This document shows positions 1 to 8,070 of a stretch of DNA of 64,000 nucleotides, piece by piece. Under the pieces are notes generated by a model. That model was not told the DNA's origin and did no database searches. It was given only the letters and a program-made list of their open reading frames with translations. Source of the stretch: JBHGXV01 sp041920505 (GTDB taxonomy: Bacteria; Bacillota; Bacilli; Brevibacillales; Brevibacillaceae). A program made the translations under genes and the position numbers. The number at the start of each line of letters is the position of its first letter. The stretch's first letter is position 1. The stretch lies in contig JBHGXV010000021.1 in assembly GCA_041920505.1 (NCBI GenBank), positions 124,001 to 188,000 on the forward strand, written 5' to 3'.

Positions 1-621
1 ATTGGCGGCGTACAATACCGGTTTGCCGGTCGCCTGTTCCGTCTCCCTGGCGATTTGACGGAAGGCGCGAATCCGCTCCAGGAACGGGGCGCGGTCGTCG
101 GCGAAAAAGATTTCGTCGTCCTTGATCAGGTCGACGCCGCCCAGCGCCTGCGCGCGAAACTGGGCCTTCAGGTCGTCGAACGGAAGACCCAGGCACGATT
201 TGAAAATGCTCATCAACAGCGGCCGACCGTACGCGCCCAGGCGCTCCCGCACACCGGCGATGCCGAATGCGGGGCCGCTGAAGCCGGCCTTGAACGAGGC
301 CGGAAACTGGATATCGATCAACTTGATTTTGCCGTCCATAGACAGTTTGCCGAACACACCGGTCAACAGGGAGGGGATGTCGGCGGTGAAGTTGCGCACC
401 GGGTAGCTTACGGTGATCAGCCCGCGCACTTCGCCGTTCTCCAGCGTCTCCAGGGGCGTGGCGGCGACAGCCTCGCCGAGGTAGGGGCGCAGTTCGCTCT
501 GTTTAGTTGCGGGCAGGTCGGTCCAGGAGCCGACGGTCATGCCGACGGCGATCGCTTCCGCCTTTTTGTTGAGGTCTTTTGCCTGCGTCAAATAGCTGAC
601 CAGGATTCGGTCGTCGCTCAT
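1..621 (-). CDS. mtnW: 2,3-diketo-5-methylthiopentyl-1-phosphate enolase (RuBisCO-like protein), partial
   Basis: Cytosolic methionine-salvage enzyme that enolises 2,3-diketo-5-methylthiopentyl-1-phosphate. Only the first 207 codons lie in the window; the gene runs off the left edge. The start ATG at 621 has an AAGGAGG seven bases upstream. Residues 161-170 read GGVDLIKDDE, the RuBisCO-superfamily motif whose lysine (here K167) is carbamylated to hold the metal. The RuBisCO-like N-terminal domain precedes it. The gene is divergent from mtnK-mtnA, as in Bacillus, and is preceded on its own strand by a promoter, a SAM-I riboswitch and an intrinsic terminator, so it should be expressed when SAM is low. 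A type-III RuBisCO is unlikely given this context. Confidence 0.9.
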   Translation of the reverse strand, partial: MSDDRILVSYLTQAKDLNKKAEAIAVGMTVGSWTDLPATKQSELRPYLGEAVAATPLETLENGEVRGLITVSYPVRNFTADIPSLLTGVFGKLSMDGKIKLIDIQFPASFKAGFSGPAFGIAGVRERLGAYGRPLLMSIFKSCLGLPFDDLKAQFRAQALGGVDLIKDDEIFFADDRAPFLERIRAFRQIARETEQATGKPVLYAAN

Positions 622-639
622 TGTCGAACCTCCTTGGGT

Positions 640-670
640 AAACAAAAGCCGCCTCGCGAAAGGAGGCGGC
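640..670 (-). terminator. Intrinsic terminator of the mtnW SAM riboswitch
   Basis: On the minus strand an 8-bp stem (GCCGCCTC at 663-670 against GAGGCGGC at 648-655) is followed by TTTTGTTT. It lies between the SAM-I aptamer and the mtnW start codon, where the expression platform of a transcription-terminating riboswitch is expected. Confidence 0.8.
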
Positions 671-686
671 GTGGTGTGTCGCTTCT

Positions 687-808
687 CCTCTCATCTCTCA
701 GAACCCGCGGGTCCTGCAGGATTTAGCACCGTTACGCACGACGTATCTCGCGCGCCGGTTGCCGGGCATCATCGGGCCAGTCCCTCCGCCATCTCTCGAT
801 AAGAGTGT
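687..808 (-). promoter_or_regulatory. SAM-I (S-box) riboswitch controlling mtnW
   Basis: Read on the minus strand, the segment has the S-box core: GGAGGGACTGGCCCGATGA, then CCCGGCAACC, then GGTGCTAAATCCTGCAGG, closed by a P1 stem formed from CTCTTATC near 800 and GAGAG near 690. SAM binding is expected to stabilise the aptamer and let the downstream terminator form. It mirrors the plus-strand copy 250 bases away. Confidence 0.92.
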
Positions 809-866
809 TGCGTGTATGTTTGTATGAGTTGTCAGACTAGCAATACCATTTCCAAAAGACACTTCC

Positions 867-895
867 ATCATAGACCGATTTGTCAAGGACGTCAA
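867..895 (-). promoter_or_regulatory. sigmaA-type promoter for the mtnW leader
   Basis: On the minus strand TTGACG (890-895) and TATGAT (867-872) are separated by exactly 17 bases, a good sigmaA promoter placed about 60 bases upstream of the S-box aptamer. Confidence 0.7.
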
Positions 896-994
896 CCCCT
901 GTCGTTGCCGTCCATCTGAAAACGTCCCGCAGTTTACTTCGCCGCCGGTTGCGACGCTGGTTGCGGAAAAATTCACTTACGCGCAAAAAATGGA

Positions 995-1023
995 TTGACA
1001 ATCTCCTGGGAGATGTGTATGAT
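995..1023 (+). promoter_or_regulatory. sigmaA-type promoter for the mtnK-mtnA leader
   Basis: TTGACA (995-1000) and TATGAT (1018-1023) with a 17-base spacer. The -35 is consensus and the -10 hexamer equals that of the divergent mtnW promoter. It lies about 45 bases before the plus-strand S-box. Confidence 0.8.
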
Positions 1024-1064
1024 TCGACTTACACGCTTGATTTGAGAACTGAATAGCAAGGATT

Positions 1065-1188
1065 CCTTATCCAGAGAAGGTGGAGGGACTGGCCCGATGA
1101 AACCCGGCAACCGACACACACAGGCACGAGGGGTGTGTGCACGGTGCTAATTCCTGCAGAAAAGTAAAGCGATTCTGGAAGATAAGGG
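1065..1188 (+). promoter_or_regulatory. SAM-I (S-box) riboswitch controlling the DUF1722-mtnK-mtnA operon
   Basis: Canonical S-box: CCTTATCCAGAG, GGTGGAGGGACTGGCCCGAT, AAACCCGGCAACC, a GTGTGTGC hairpin, CGGTGCTAATTCCTGCAG, then CTGGAAGATAAGG closing P1. The 3' strand of P1 (GAAGATAAGGGGG, 1177-1189) can also pair with CTCTTTTCTTC at 1224-1234, giving the expected antiterminator that competes with the terminator at 1221-1252. Confidence 0.95.
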
Positions 1189-1199
1189 GGAGCACAAAC

Positions 1200-1889
1200 G
1201 TGACGACGACGTGTACAGACGGCCTCTTTTCTTCGGAAAAGAGGCCTTTTTTCGTCAGCTTGAGCCGGGCCTGGTGCGAACAAGTCTGGGCTGAACACAA
1301 ATACTTGGTGATGCTGTCATCCTTGCGGGCGTACAAGGAGATTGCCGAAGCGTTCAAACAAAGGATCGAGGCGGCCAGAGCGGCGAAAGACCGCGACTGG
1401 ACCGGGTTTGCCGACGAGTTGCTGCAACGGTTGGAAGAAGCGCGGTACGCCCCGCGTGAAGAGGAGAACGCCCGCCATGTGCTGAGCCATGCGTTCGGCC
1501 GTCTGCGCGGACAGTTGAGCGCTGAGGAGAGCGGCCGGTGGCACGTTTTGCTCTCCCATGATTGGCGGGAGGCGTACCGCCGTCTGTTTTTGCTCGCCAT
1601 GGAGCGGGGGGACGAATGCCTGAAGCGTTCCCGGCTGTTCGCCCCCGGCGCTCCCCTTGGCCGCGTGTGGCTGCGCGTGCGCGGCCGGGACTGGTTTGTC
1701 AGTCGAGAGAACGGCGAGTGGAAGGTGCTGTCGGCAGAACAAGTGCGCGAACAGGTGACCGACTGCAAAGTGGCCAAACTGGTCGCCTATCGCTTGTTCG
1801 CCCAGCTTGACGACCTGACCAATCCGTTGGACGCTTACGAGTTGTGTTATTCCCCTCATATGGAAGAGAGAAAGGAGTTTGCGAGATGA
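1200..1889 (+). CDS. DUF1722 (YbgA)-like protein, first gene of the mtnK-mtnA operon
   Basis: Function unknown. After a short leader the protein reads W..VWAEHKYLVM..S..AYKEI, and about 45 residues later NARHVLSH...LRGQLSAEES, which resembles the DUF1722/YbgA signature (HKYLxM, then NVLxH...LSxEE). It is cytosolic with no membrane segment. The stop overlaps the mtnK start (ATGA), so translation is probably coupled. I chose GTG 1200 because AAGGGGGAG lies nine bases upstream, but this puts the riboswitch terminator inside codons 8-18. TTG 1260 is an alternative without a visible ribosome site; the conserved W..HKY block needs a start no later than that. A role linked to methylthioribose or SAM recycling is inferred only from the shared riboswitch. 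Confidence 0.75.
   Translation: MTTTCTDGLFSSEKRPFFVSLSRAWCEQVWAEHKYLVMLSSLRAYKEIAEAFKQRIEAARAAKDRDWTGFADELLQRLEEARYAPREEENARHVLSHAFGRLRGQLSAEESGRWHVLLSHDWREAYRRLFLLAMERGDECLKRSRLFAPGAPLGRVWLRVRGRDWFVSRENGEWKVLSAEQVREQVTDCKVAKLVAYRLFAQLDDLTNPLDAYELCYSPHMEERKEFAR
1221..1252 (+). terminator. Intrinsic terminator of the mtnK-operon SAM riboswitch
   Basis: GGCCTCTTTTC-TTCG-GAAAAGAGGCC followed by TTTTTT: an 11-bp stem on a UUCG tetraloop. The 5' arm overlaps the proposed antiterminator pairing region. Confidence 0.9.
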
Positions 1890-3112
1890 GCTATCGTCCG
1901 TTGACAGAACAAGAGGCGGTTGCTTATGTGCGGGCATTGCCCGGCGTGTTTGAACAGGGAGCAGATCTGATCAGCAGGGAGATCGGCGACGGAAATCTGA
2001 ATCTTGTCTTTCACATTGCCGACAGGCTGTCCGGCAAAAGCGTCATTGTGAAACAAGCCCTGCCGTACGCGCGGGTGGTGGGCGAATCGTGGCCGCTCAC
2101 CCTGGATCGGGCGCGGATCGAAAGCGAAGCGCTGCGCGTCCAGCACAAACTGGCCCCCGATCTGGTGCCCGAGGTGTACCACTACGACGCCGAGCTGGCG
2201 CTGACCGTGATGGAAGATTTGAGCGACCATACGATCATGCGCAAAGGGCTGATCGCGGGCAACCGTTATCCGCTGTTCGCCAAGCAAATCGGCCGCTTTC
2301 TCGCCCGGACGCTGTTTTTTACGTCCGATTTCGGTTTGCATCCCTACGAGAAAAAAGCGCTCGTCGCAAAATTTGTGAATCCAGAACTTTGCAAAATCAC
2401 CGAGGACTTGGTCTTTACCGATCCGTACGAGGATGCGCCGACCAACAACTTCAACCCGTTGATCCGGCGCGAGGTGGAGGCAGTCTGGCAAAACGCGCCG
2501 CTCAAACGGGAGATTGCCCGTTTGAAATACGGGTTCCTGACGCGGGCGGAAGCGCTGTTGCACGGCGATTTGCACACAGGCAGCATCTTCGTCACCGAAA
2601 CCAGCACCAAGGTGATCGACCCCGAATTTGCCTACTACGGGCCGATCGGATTCGACATCGGGGCGGTGATCGCCAATCTGCTGCTCAACTACGCCGGTCA
2701 GCACGGGCTTGAGAGCGATCCGGCGAAGCGGGAGGAATACCGGTCGTACCTTTTGGAGACGGTGGAGCACGTCTGGGACGAGTTCGTTTCCCAGTTCGTC
2801 CAGCTCTGGCACAGGCACGCCAAGGAGCGCAGCGCCCATGTGGAAGGCTTCTGGCAGGACTTTGTGGCCCAGGTGCTGCAGGATGCGGTCGGCTACGCCG
2901 GATGCAAGGTGTTGCGCCGCGTAATCGGTCTGGCGGGCGTCGCCGATCTGAACTCGATTGCCGACGACGAGGTGCGGGCAGAAGCGGAACGGTTGGCCTT
3001 GGCGATCGGGCAGGCGCTGATTCTGGAGCGCGGCACGGTTAAAGAGAGCGCCGACATCAGTTCAATCGTCCGCCGCGTGACGAGTCAGGCGAATCAGGAG
3101 GCGACGGTATGA
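1886..3112 (+). CDS. mtnK: 5-methylthioribose kinase
   Basis: ATP-dependent kinase that makes 5-methylthioribose-1-phosphate, the substrate of MtnA, in the cytosolic methionine-salvage pathway. The 408-aa length matches the family. It is an APH/choline-kinase fold protein: the catalytic loop is LHGDLHTGSIF (H226-G-D) and the metal-binding motif is IDPEFAYYGPIGFDIG (D245). The start at 1886 was chosen over an in-frame ATG at 1844 because AAAGGAG sits upstream and because it overlaps the preceding stop by ATGA. Its own stop overlaps mtnA in the same way, so the three genes form one SAM-riboswitch-controlled operon. Confidence 0.96.
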   Translation: MSYRPLTEQEAVAYVRALPGVFEQGADLISREIGDGNLNLVFHIADRLSGKSVIVKQALPYARVVGESWPLTLDRARIESEALRVQHKLAPDLVPEVYHYDAELALTVMEDLSDHTIMRKGLIAGNRYPLFAKQIGRFLARTLFFTSDFGLHPYEKKALVAKFVNPELCKITEDLVFTDPYEDAPTNNFNPLIRREVEAVWQNAPLKREIARLKYGFLTRAEALLHGDLHTGSIFVTETSTKVIDPEFAYYGPIGFDIGAVIANLLLNYAGQHGLESDPAKREEYRSYLLETVEHVWDEFVSQFVQLWHRHAKERSAHVEGFWQDFVAQVLQDAVGYAGCKVLRRVIGLAGVADLNSIADDEVRAEAERLALAIGQALILERGTVKESADISSIVRRVTSQANQEATV

Positions 3113-4149
3113 CCACGACGACCCGACTGACGCCGGTGAGATGGAGCGACGACAAACTGCTGTTGCTCGATCAGACCCGTTTGCCGGTGGAAACCGTCTA
3201 TCTGGAACTGACGAAGCCGGAAGAGGTGTGGGAGGCGATTCGCGGCCTCAAGGTGCGCGGGGCGCCGGCGATCGGCATGGCGGCGGCCTACGGGCTGTAC
3301 CTGGCGGTGCGGGACAGTGACGCGCAGACGTACGACGAGTTTGCGCAAGCGCTGGAAAAGAAGGCTGCCTATCTCGCCACGGCGCGGCCGACCGCGGTCA
3401 ACCTGTTCTGGGCCCTGGACAGGTTGAAAGCGCGGGCGGAGCGCGAGCAGGCGCGTCCGATCGCCGAGGTGAAAGCGGCGATTCTCGATGAAGCGCTCGC
3501 CATCCAGCGCGAGGACGAGCAGGTCTGCCGCAGAATCGGCGAACACCTCTTGACGCTGTTGCGCGACGGGATGGGCGTGTTGACCCACTGCAACCCGGGC
3601 GCGCTGGCGACTGCGGCGTACGGCACGGCGACCGCCCCTCTTTATCTGGCGAAGGAACGGGGCTGGAACCTGAAAGTGTACGCCGACGAGACCCGTCCGG
3701 TGCTGCAAGGGGCACGGCTGACCGCCTACGAACTGCAGCAGGCGGGCATCGACGTGACGCTGATCTGTGACAACATGGCGGCCATGGTGATGGCGCAGGG
3801 CAAGGTGCAGGCCGTGATCGTCGGCACCGACCGCGTCGCCGCCAACGGAGACGTCGCCAACAAGATCGGCACGTACGGCGTGGCCGTGTTGGCGAAGGCC
3901 CACGGCATCCCGTTTTACGTGGCCGCGCCGCTCTCCTCGATTGACCTGGGGACGCCGACTGGCGCTCAGATTCCCATCGAGGAGCGGCCGGCCGAGGAGA
4001 TTACCCACGGACTGGGCAAGCAGGTGGCCCCGGACGGGATCAAGGTGTACAATCCGGCGTTCGACATCACACCGGCCCGCTACATCACCGCGATTGTGAC
4101 GGAGACGGGCATTTTCAAGCCGGAGGAGATTCGCCTGGCCAAACCGTAA
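3109..4149 (+). CDS. mtnA: S-methyl-5-thioribose-1-phosphate isomerase
   Basis: Isomerises methylthioribose-1-phosphate to methylthioribulose-1-phosphate. The 346-aa protein belongs to the eIF2B-like MtnA family and keeps both catalytic residues: C161 in THCNPGALAT and D241 in GTDRVAANGD. RGAPAIG near residue 50 and DNMAA (D221) are also family hallmarks. It overlaps mtnK by four bases (ATGA) and is followed by a strong terminator, so it closes the operon. Together with mtnW across the divergent promoter, three salvage steps are visible; mtnX, mtnB and mtnD, if present, lie outside the window. Confidence 0.96.
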   Translation: MTTTTRLTPVRWSDDKLLLLDQTRLPVETVYLELTKPEEVWEAIRGLKVRGAPAIGMAAAYGLYLAVRDSDAQTYDEFAQALEKKAAYLATARPTAVNLFWALDRLKARAEREQARPIAEVKAAILDEALAIQREDEQVCRRIGEHLLTLLRDGMGVLTHCNPGALATAAYGTATAPLYLAKERGWNLKVYADETRPVLQGARLTAYELQQAGIDVTLICDNMAAMVMAQGKVQAVIVGTDRVAANGDVANKIGTYGVAVLAKAHGIPFYVAAPLSSIDLGTPTGAQIPIEERPAEEITHGLGKQVAPDGIKVYNPAFDITPARYITAIVTETGIFKPEEIRLAKP

Positions 4150-4175
4150 GGCCGGGTGTGACGGGCACAAGCAAG

Positions 4176-4230
4176 CCCTTTGGCGGACACACGTCGTTCG
4201 TGTGAGCGCCAAAGGGCGCTTTTCTTTTTT
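4176..4230 (+). terminator. Intrinsic terminator after mtnA
   Basis: CCCTTTGGCG (4176-4185) pairs with CGCCAAAGGG (4206-4215); the inner arms ACACACG and CGTGTG extend the stem, and TTTTCTTTTTT follows. Confidence 0.88.
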
Positions 4231-4341
4231 ATGGGAAAGGGTTGTCGGGAAAGGGCCGTCGCGCACCCGACCGCTTGCGAAAAAATGTGGCTCGTGGTAG
4301 AGTGCAGAAAATGGAAGATCTGCACAAAAGGAGACGGGACG

Positions 4342-4914
4342 ATGGAAGTGATTCGGTTGAGAAAGGACGCGTGGTTGAAGCTCTTGACGCTGGATGACGC
4401 GGAGGCGATGTTTGCCCTGACCGATGCCAATCGCGCCTATTTGCGCCAGTGGCTGCCGTGGCTTGACCTGGTCCGCTGTGTCGAGGACACGCGGATGTTC
4501 ATCAAAAGCACCCTGGAACAGGCCCGGCGCAATCAAGGCTTCCACTACGGCATCTGGTTTCGCGGCCGCCTGGCCGGTACGCTGGGCGTGCACGGGATTC
4601 AGTGGCAGAACCGGCGCACCTCGATCGGGTATTGGCTGGGGGAGGCGTTTCAGGGCAACGGGCTGATGACGTCCGCCGTGCGCGCCTACCTGGATCAACT
4701 GGTGTTCGGCGCGTGGAACCTCAACCGGGTGGAGATCGCCGCCGCCACAATGAACTGGAAGAGCCGGGCGATACCGGAGCGGCTCGGGTTTCGCCTGGAG
4801 GGGATATTGCGCCAAAACGAATATCTGTACGACCACTACGTGGACCACGCCGTCTACGGCTTGCTGGCCGAAGACTGGCGGAACCGGCTCGATTGCCGTC
4901 CGGTGCAGGACTGA
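4342..4914 (+). CDS. GNAT acetyltransferase, RimJ/RimL-like
   Basis: A 190-aa N-acetyltransferase of the RimJ/RimL type, which transfers acetyl from acetyl-CoA to protein N-termini or small amines. Typical blocks are visible in order: LTLDDAEAMFALTDANRAYL near the N-terminus, the central strand GTLGVHGI, the acetyl-CoA loop region IGYWLGEAFQGNGLMTSAV, then NRVEIAAATMNWKSRAIPE and LGFRLEGILRQNEY. The start ATG 4342 has AAAAGGAG upstream. Its substrate cannot be told from sequence; relatives acetylate ribosomal proteins (YdaF) or drugs. It stands alone between the mtnA terminator and an AT-richer patch. Confidence 0.88.
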   Translation: MEVIRLRKDAWLKLLTLDDAEAMFALTDANRAYLRQWLPWLDLVRCVEDTRMFIKSTLEQARRNQGFHYGIWFRGRLAGTLGVHGIQWQNRRTSIGYWLGEAFQGNGLMTSAVRAYLDQLVFGAWNLNRVEIAAATMNWKSRAIPERLGFRLEGILRQNEYLYDHYVDHAVYGLLAEDWRNRLDCRPVQD

Positions 4915-4968
4915 GCTTCGTCTGAAACAAAGACAACTTTTGCTTGAGATGGTGGTGCTTGAGGACGG

Positions 4969-5601
4969 ATGAAAAACATAAGTGTGTTCAAAGAAACGAT
5001 TTCAACGGAAGATGAACTTCGTTCCCTTGTTGGGTACCCAAGCGACCTGGCGATTCAAAAGACCATTTTCCATCTGGATGACCATTGCCGTCATTTTATC
5101 GCTCAATCTCCTTTCTTGCTTTTGGCGACGGCTGATCGTACAGGGATGTGTGATGTCTCTCCCAGAGGAGATGCACCCGGATTTGTAATGGTGCTTGATG
5201 AGAAACATTTGCTGATTCCCGAACGTCCAGGCAATCGTAGAATCGATTCCATGCGTAATATCTTATCCAATCCTCAAGTAGGTCTGCTTTTTCTGATACC
5301 AGGCTTGGGAGAAACACTTAGAATTAACGGGAAGGCTTGTATCGTAAAGGATGAAACGTTGCTGAAACGGACAGAAGTCAATGGACGTAGCCCGCTTGTT
5401 GGGATCGGTGTCGAAGTGGAAGAATGTTTTGTTCACTGTGCCAAAGCTGTATTGCGTTCCAAACTTTGGGAAAGTGAAACATGGACCAAGAGATTGCCCT
5501 CTGCTGCCAAGATGTTGGCTGACCATGCCAAGATACCTGGAGTCACTGTTGACGAAATTGCTCAAAGACTTCAAGAAAGTTACTCGAAAAGACTGTATTA
5601 G
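4969..5601 (+). CDS. Pyridoxamine 5'-phosphate oxidase-fold protein (MSMEG_1061-like)
   Basis: A 210-aa flavin/PNPOx split-barrel protein. The N-terminal half contains FIAQSPFLLLATADRTG followed by CDVSPRGDAPGFV, and the middle has RPGNRRIDSMRNILSNPQVG and GETLRINGKA, the order seen in the pyridoxamine phosphate oxidase-related family. Such proteins bind FMN or related cofactors; the exact reaction is unknown. The start ATG 4969 follows GAGGACGG. Codon usage is clearly more A/T-rich than in flanking genes (many AAA, ATT and CAA codons), a property shared with the next gene and consistent with acquisition by transfer. Confidence 0.82.
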   Translation: MKNISVFKETISTEDELRSLVGYPSDLAIQKTIFHLDDHCRHFIAQSPFLLLATADRTGMCDVSPRGDAPGFVMVLDEKHLLIPERPGNRRIDSMRNILSNPQVGLLFLIPGLGETLRINGKACIVKDETLLKRTEVNGRSPLVGIGVEVEECFVHCAKAVLRSKLWESETWTKRLPSAAKMLADHAKIPGVTVDEIAQRLQESYSKRLY

Positions 5602-5698
5602 GCGGCGTACAAGAAATCAGGTTTGATGCGGCATTTGTGGAATGAGCGTCAACACATCCCTGGACTCAACAATACACCTCACAAGAGGCGAGGACGAA

Positions 5699-6280
5699 AT
5701 GGGCACCAATAAGGAAAAAGTATTCATAGTTGTCCGATTTTTAGCAATCAATATTGTCTGCAGTGTTTTTCAGTTCTTCGTGCTGTTTCTTCTGGGCGGT
5801 TGCTTGTTTTTTGTCACGTGGGTTTCAGGGAACATCATTTGGGAAATTTCTGGAAGCGCCCGGTTAAGTTCACAAATGGCCCCGATCATTGGGTGTCTTC
5901 TTGTGCTTGGCATGTATGCTGTTGCGTGGTTCATCTACTGGTTTGTGTTATTTGAAGCGGAGAGGATGAAGTGGTTATATTGGAGAGTAGCCTTTGCTAC
6001 GTTACCTTTCGCTATCCTGTTGTTCATGTATGATCCCAGACCTGACCCTATGGCGATGATACCTGTCCCCAAAGAGTTTGGCTTCAGTGTTCTTGTGACA
6101 GGAATGGCGCTGTTTCCCATTTACTCCGTGTCCCTCAATAAATATGTTCTGCCGAAGCAACCATTTTCTCGCAGAAACATGGTCGTTTTGTGTGTGGTCA
6201 TGATCCTGCTGGGTTCTCTGCTCTTTCTGTCCAGTTGGACGATGATGCCCGTAATCTATGGGGTCACGACACAATTCTGA
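5699..6280 (+). CDS. Uncharacterised membrane protein, about six TM segments
   Basis: A 193-aa integral membrane protein I do not recognise. Hydrophobic stretches occur near residues 10-45 (IVVRFLAINIVCSVFQFF...), 65-90 (IIGCLLVLGMYAVAWFIYW), 100-115, 130-150 and 160-185. No signal peptide or catalytic motif is apparent. I chose ATG 5699 because GAGGCGAGG lies just upstream; an upstream in-frame ATG at 5642 would add 19 polar residues and has no ribosome site. Base composition is A/T-rich like the preceding gene. The end lies only 17 bases before the ABC exporter gene, but the composition difference argues against an old operon. Confidence 0.7.
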   Translation: MGTNKEKVFIVVRFLAINIVCSVFQFFVLFLLGGCLFFVTWVSGNIIWEISGSARLSSQMAPIIGCLLVLGMYAVAWFIYWFVLFEAERMKWLYWRVAFATLPFAILLFMYDPRPDPMAMIPVPKEFGFSVLVTGMALFPIYSVSLNKYVLPKQPFSRRNMVVLCVVMILLGSLLFLSSWTMMPVIYGVTTQF

Positions 6281-6297
6281 TTTCTCCCTCGGAAAGG

Positions 6298-8070
6298 ATG
6301 GTGCAGTTGGATACCTTTCGACAATTGGCGTGGTTTTTTCGCATGTACTGGAAACGCTACACAATCGGCATCGCTCTCTTGCTCTTGATCGATGTCCTCT
6401 TGTTGGTGCCGCCTCGCCTGATCGGGCAAACCGTGGATCAGATGCGGACCAAAGCGCTCACCCCTTCCGGATTGGGCCTGACCATCGTGCTGTTGGCGGG
6501 ACTGGGCTTGCTGTTGTACGGCTTGCGCTTCCTCTGGCGCTATCTGCTGTTCGGCGGGTCGCTTACGCTGGAGCAGATGCTCAGGGAGCGGCTGTTTCAC
6601 CAGTTGACCCGGATGACTCCGTCGTTTTTTCAGCGCCGCCGCACCGGCGATCTGATGGCCGTCGCCACGAACGACATCCCTTCGATTGAAATGACCGCGG
6701 GCATGGGCGTGCTCACCCTGGTCGATTCACTGTTCATGACCTTGCTCGCGTTTGTTACGATGCTGGTGACGATCGACTGGAAACTGACGCTGGCCGCGCT
6801 GTTGCCGATGCCGTTTCTCGCCTGGGCGACCGCCTACTACGGGCGGCTGTTGCACGAGCGGTTTTACCTGGCGCAGGAAGCGTTCGGCAAGCTGAACGAC
6901 CACGTGCAACAGTCCGTTTCAGGGGTGCGCGTGTTGCGGGCGTTCGTCCAGGAGGAAGCGGACGTCGAGGCGTTTCGCCGCGTGAGCGAGGAGACGCTAC
7001 GGCGCAATGTGAACGTCGCCCGCGTCGACGCCCTGTTCGAGCCGACGATCGCGATCATCATCGGCTTCAGCTTTTTGATCGGATTGGGGTACGGGTCGCT
7101 GCTCGTTTTTTCCAGCCAGATATCGCTGGGCGATCTGGTGGCGTTCAACATGTACCTGGGGCTGTTGATTTGGCCGATGTTTGCCTTCGGCTGGCTGATG
7201 AACATCCTGCAACGGGGTAGCGCCTCGCTCAAACGGCTGCAAGAGTTGTTCGCCGAAGAACCGGAGGTGCAGGATGCGCCGGACGCGGTTGCAACCGTCC
7301 CGCCCGGCGGCATCGAGGCGGTCGGACTGACATTTGTCTATCCCGGCGCGGAAAAGCCGGCGCTTCAGGACGTTTCCTTCCGCCTGGAGCGGGGGCAGAC
7401 GCTGGGGGTGGTCGGACGGACCGGGAGCGGCAAATCTACGCTTTGCCGCGTTTTGTTGCACCAGTACCCGCTCCCGCCGAACCGGCTGTTTCTCTCCAAC
7501 GTGCCCATCGAACGGTTGTCGCTGGCCGCGCTACGCGAACGGATCGCTTTGGTGCCGCAGGAGCATCTGCTGTTTTCCCGCACCATCCGCGAAAATGTGG
7601 CGTTCGGCAGGCCGGACGCGAGCGAGCAGGAGATTTGGCGTGCGCTCAAGCTGGCGGAGATGGCGGATGACCTGGCCCGGCTGCCCGAGGGGATTGACAC
7701 GCTGGTCGGGGAAAAAGGCGTCATGCTCTCCGGCGGGCAAAAACAGCGGATTTCCATCGCCCGCGCCCTGTTGACCGACGCGGACATCCTGATTCTCGAC
7801 GATTCCCTCTCGGCCGTCGACGCGCGCACGGAGGAGCGGATCATACGCCATTTGCGTGAAGAACGGGCGGGGAAAACGACCGTGATCACCGCGCACCGGC
7901 TGTCCGCCGTTCAGCACGCCAACCATATCATTGTTCTGGACGGAGGGCGGATTATCGAACAGGGGACACACGAACAGTTAATGGAGCAAAACGGCTGGTA
8001 CGCCGAACAGTACCGCCGCCAGCAGATGGAAGAAATGGTAGCAGAACTGGAAGGAGGAGGACGTTCGTGA
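6298..8070 (+). CDS. yheI: Heterodimeric ABC exporter subunit, YheI/BmrC type
   Basis: A 590-aa half transporter: an exporter-type membrane domain (residues 1-310) fused to a nucleotide-binding domain. Walker A is GRTGSGKST, the signature is LSGGQKQRISIARAL, and Walker B is ILILDDSLSAVD. The residue after Walker B is aspartate (D502) instead of the catalytic glutamate, as known for the degenerate site of B. subtilis BmrC. The N-terminus LAWFFRMYWKRYTIGIALLL matches YheI, supporting a start at ATG 6298; TTG 6307 has better ribosome-site spacing. The stop overlaps the partner gene (GTGA), so the two subunits are co-translated and should form a drug or lipid exporter. Confidence 0.93.
   Translation: MVQLDTFRQLAWFFRMYWKRYTIGIALLLLIDVLLLVPPRLIGQTVDQMRTKALTPSGLGLTIVLLAGLGLLLYGLRFLWRYLLFGGSLTLEQMLRERLFHQLTRMTPSFFQRRRTGDLMAVATNDIPSIEMTAGMGVLTLVDSLFMTLLAFVTMLVTIDWKLTLAALLPMPFLAWATAYYGRLLHERFYLAQEAFGKLNDHVQQSVSGVRVLRAFVQEEADVEAFRRVSEETLRRNVNVARVDALFEPTIAIIIGFSFLIGLGYGSLLVFSSQISLGDLVAFNMYLGLLIWPMFAFGWLMNILQRGSASLKRLQELFAEEPEVQDAPDAVATVPPGGIEAVGLTFVYPGAEKPALQDVSFRLERGQTLGVVGRTGSGKSTLCRVLLHQYPLPPNRLFLSNVPIERLSLAALRERIALVPQEHLLFSRTIRENVAFGRPDASEQEIWRALKLAEMADDLARLPEGIDTLVGEKGVMLSGGQKQRISIARALLTDADILILDDSLSAVDARTEERIIRHLREERAGKTTVITAHRLSAVQHANHIIVLDGGRIIEQGTHEQLMEQNGWYAEQYRRQQMEEMVAELEGGGRS

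Noticed and set aside
4176..4230. Possible small RNA from the long hairpin after mtnA
   Set aside because: A simple intrinsic terminator with a long stem explains it; there is no separate promoter.
3094..4848. Long (584-codon) minus-strand open frame opposite mtnA and the acetyltransferase gene
   Set aside because: It lies antisense to two well-supported genes, has Arg/His-rich composition typical of GC-rich antisense frames, and shows no family motif.
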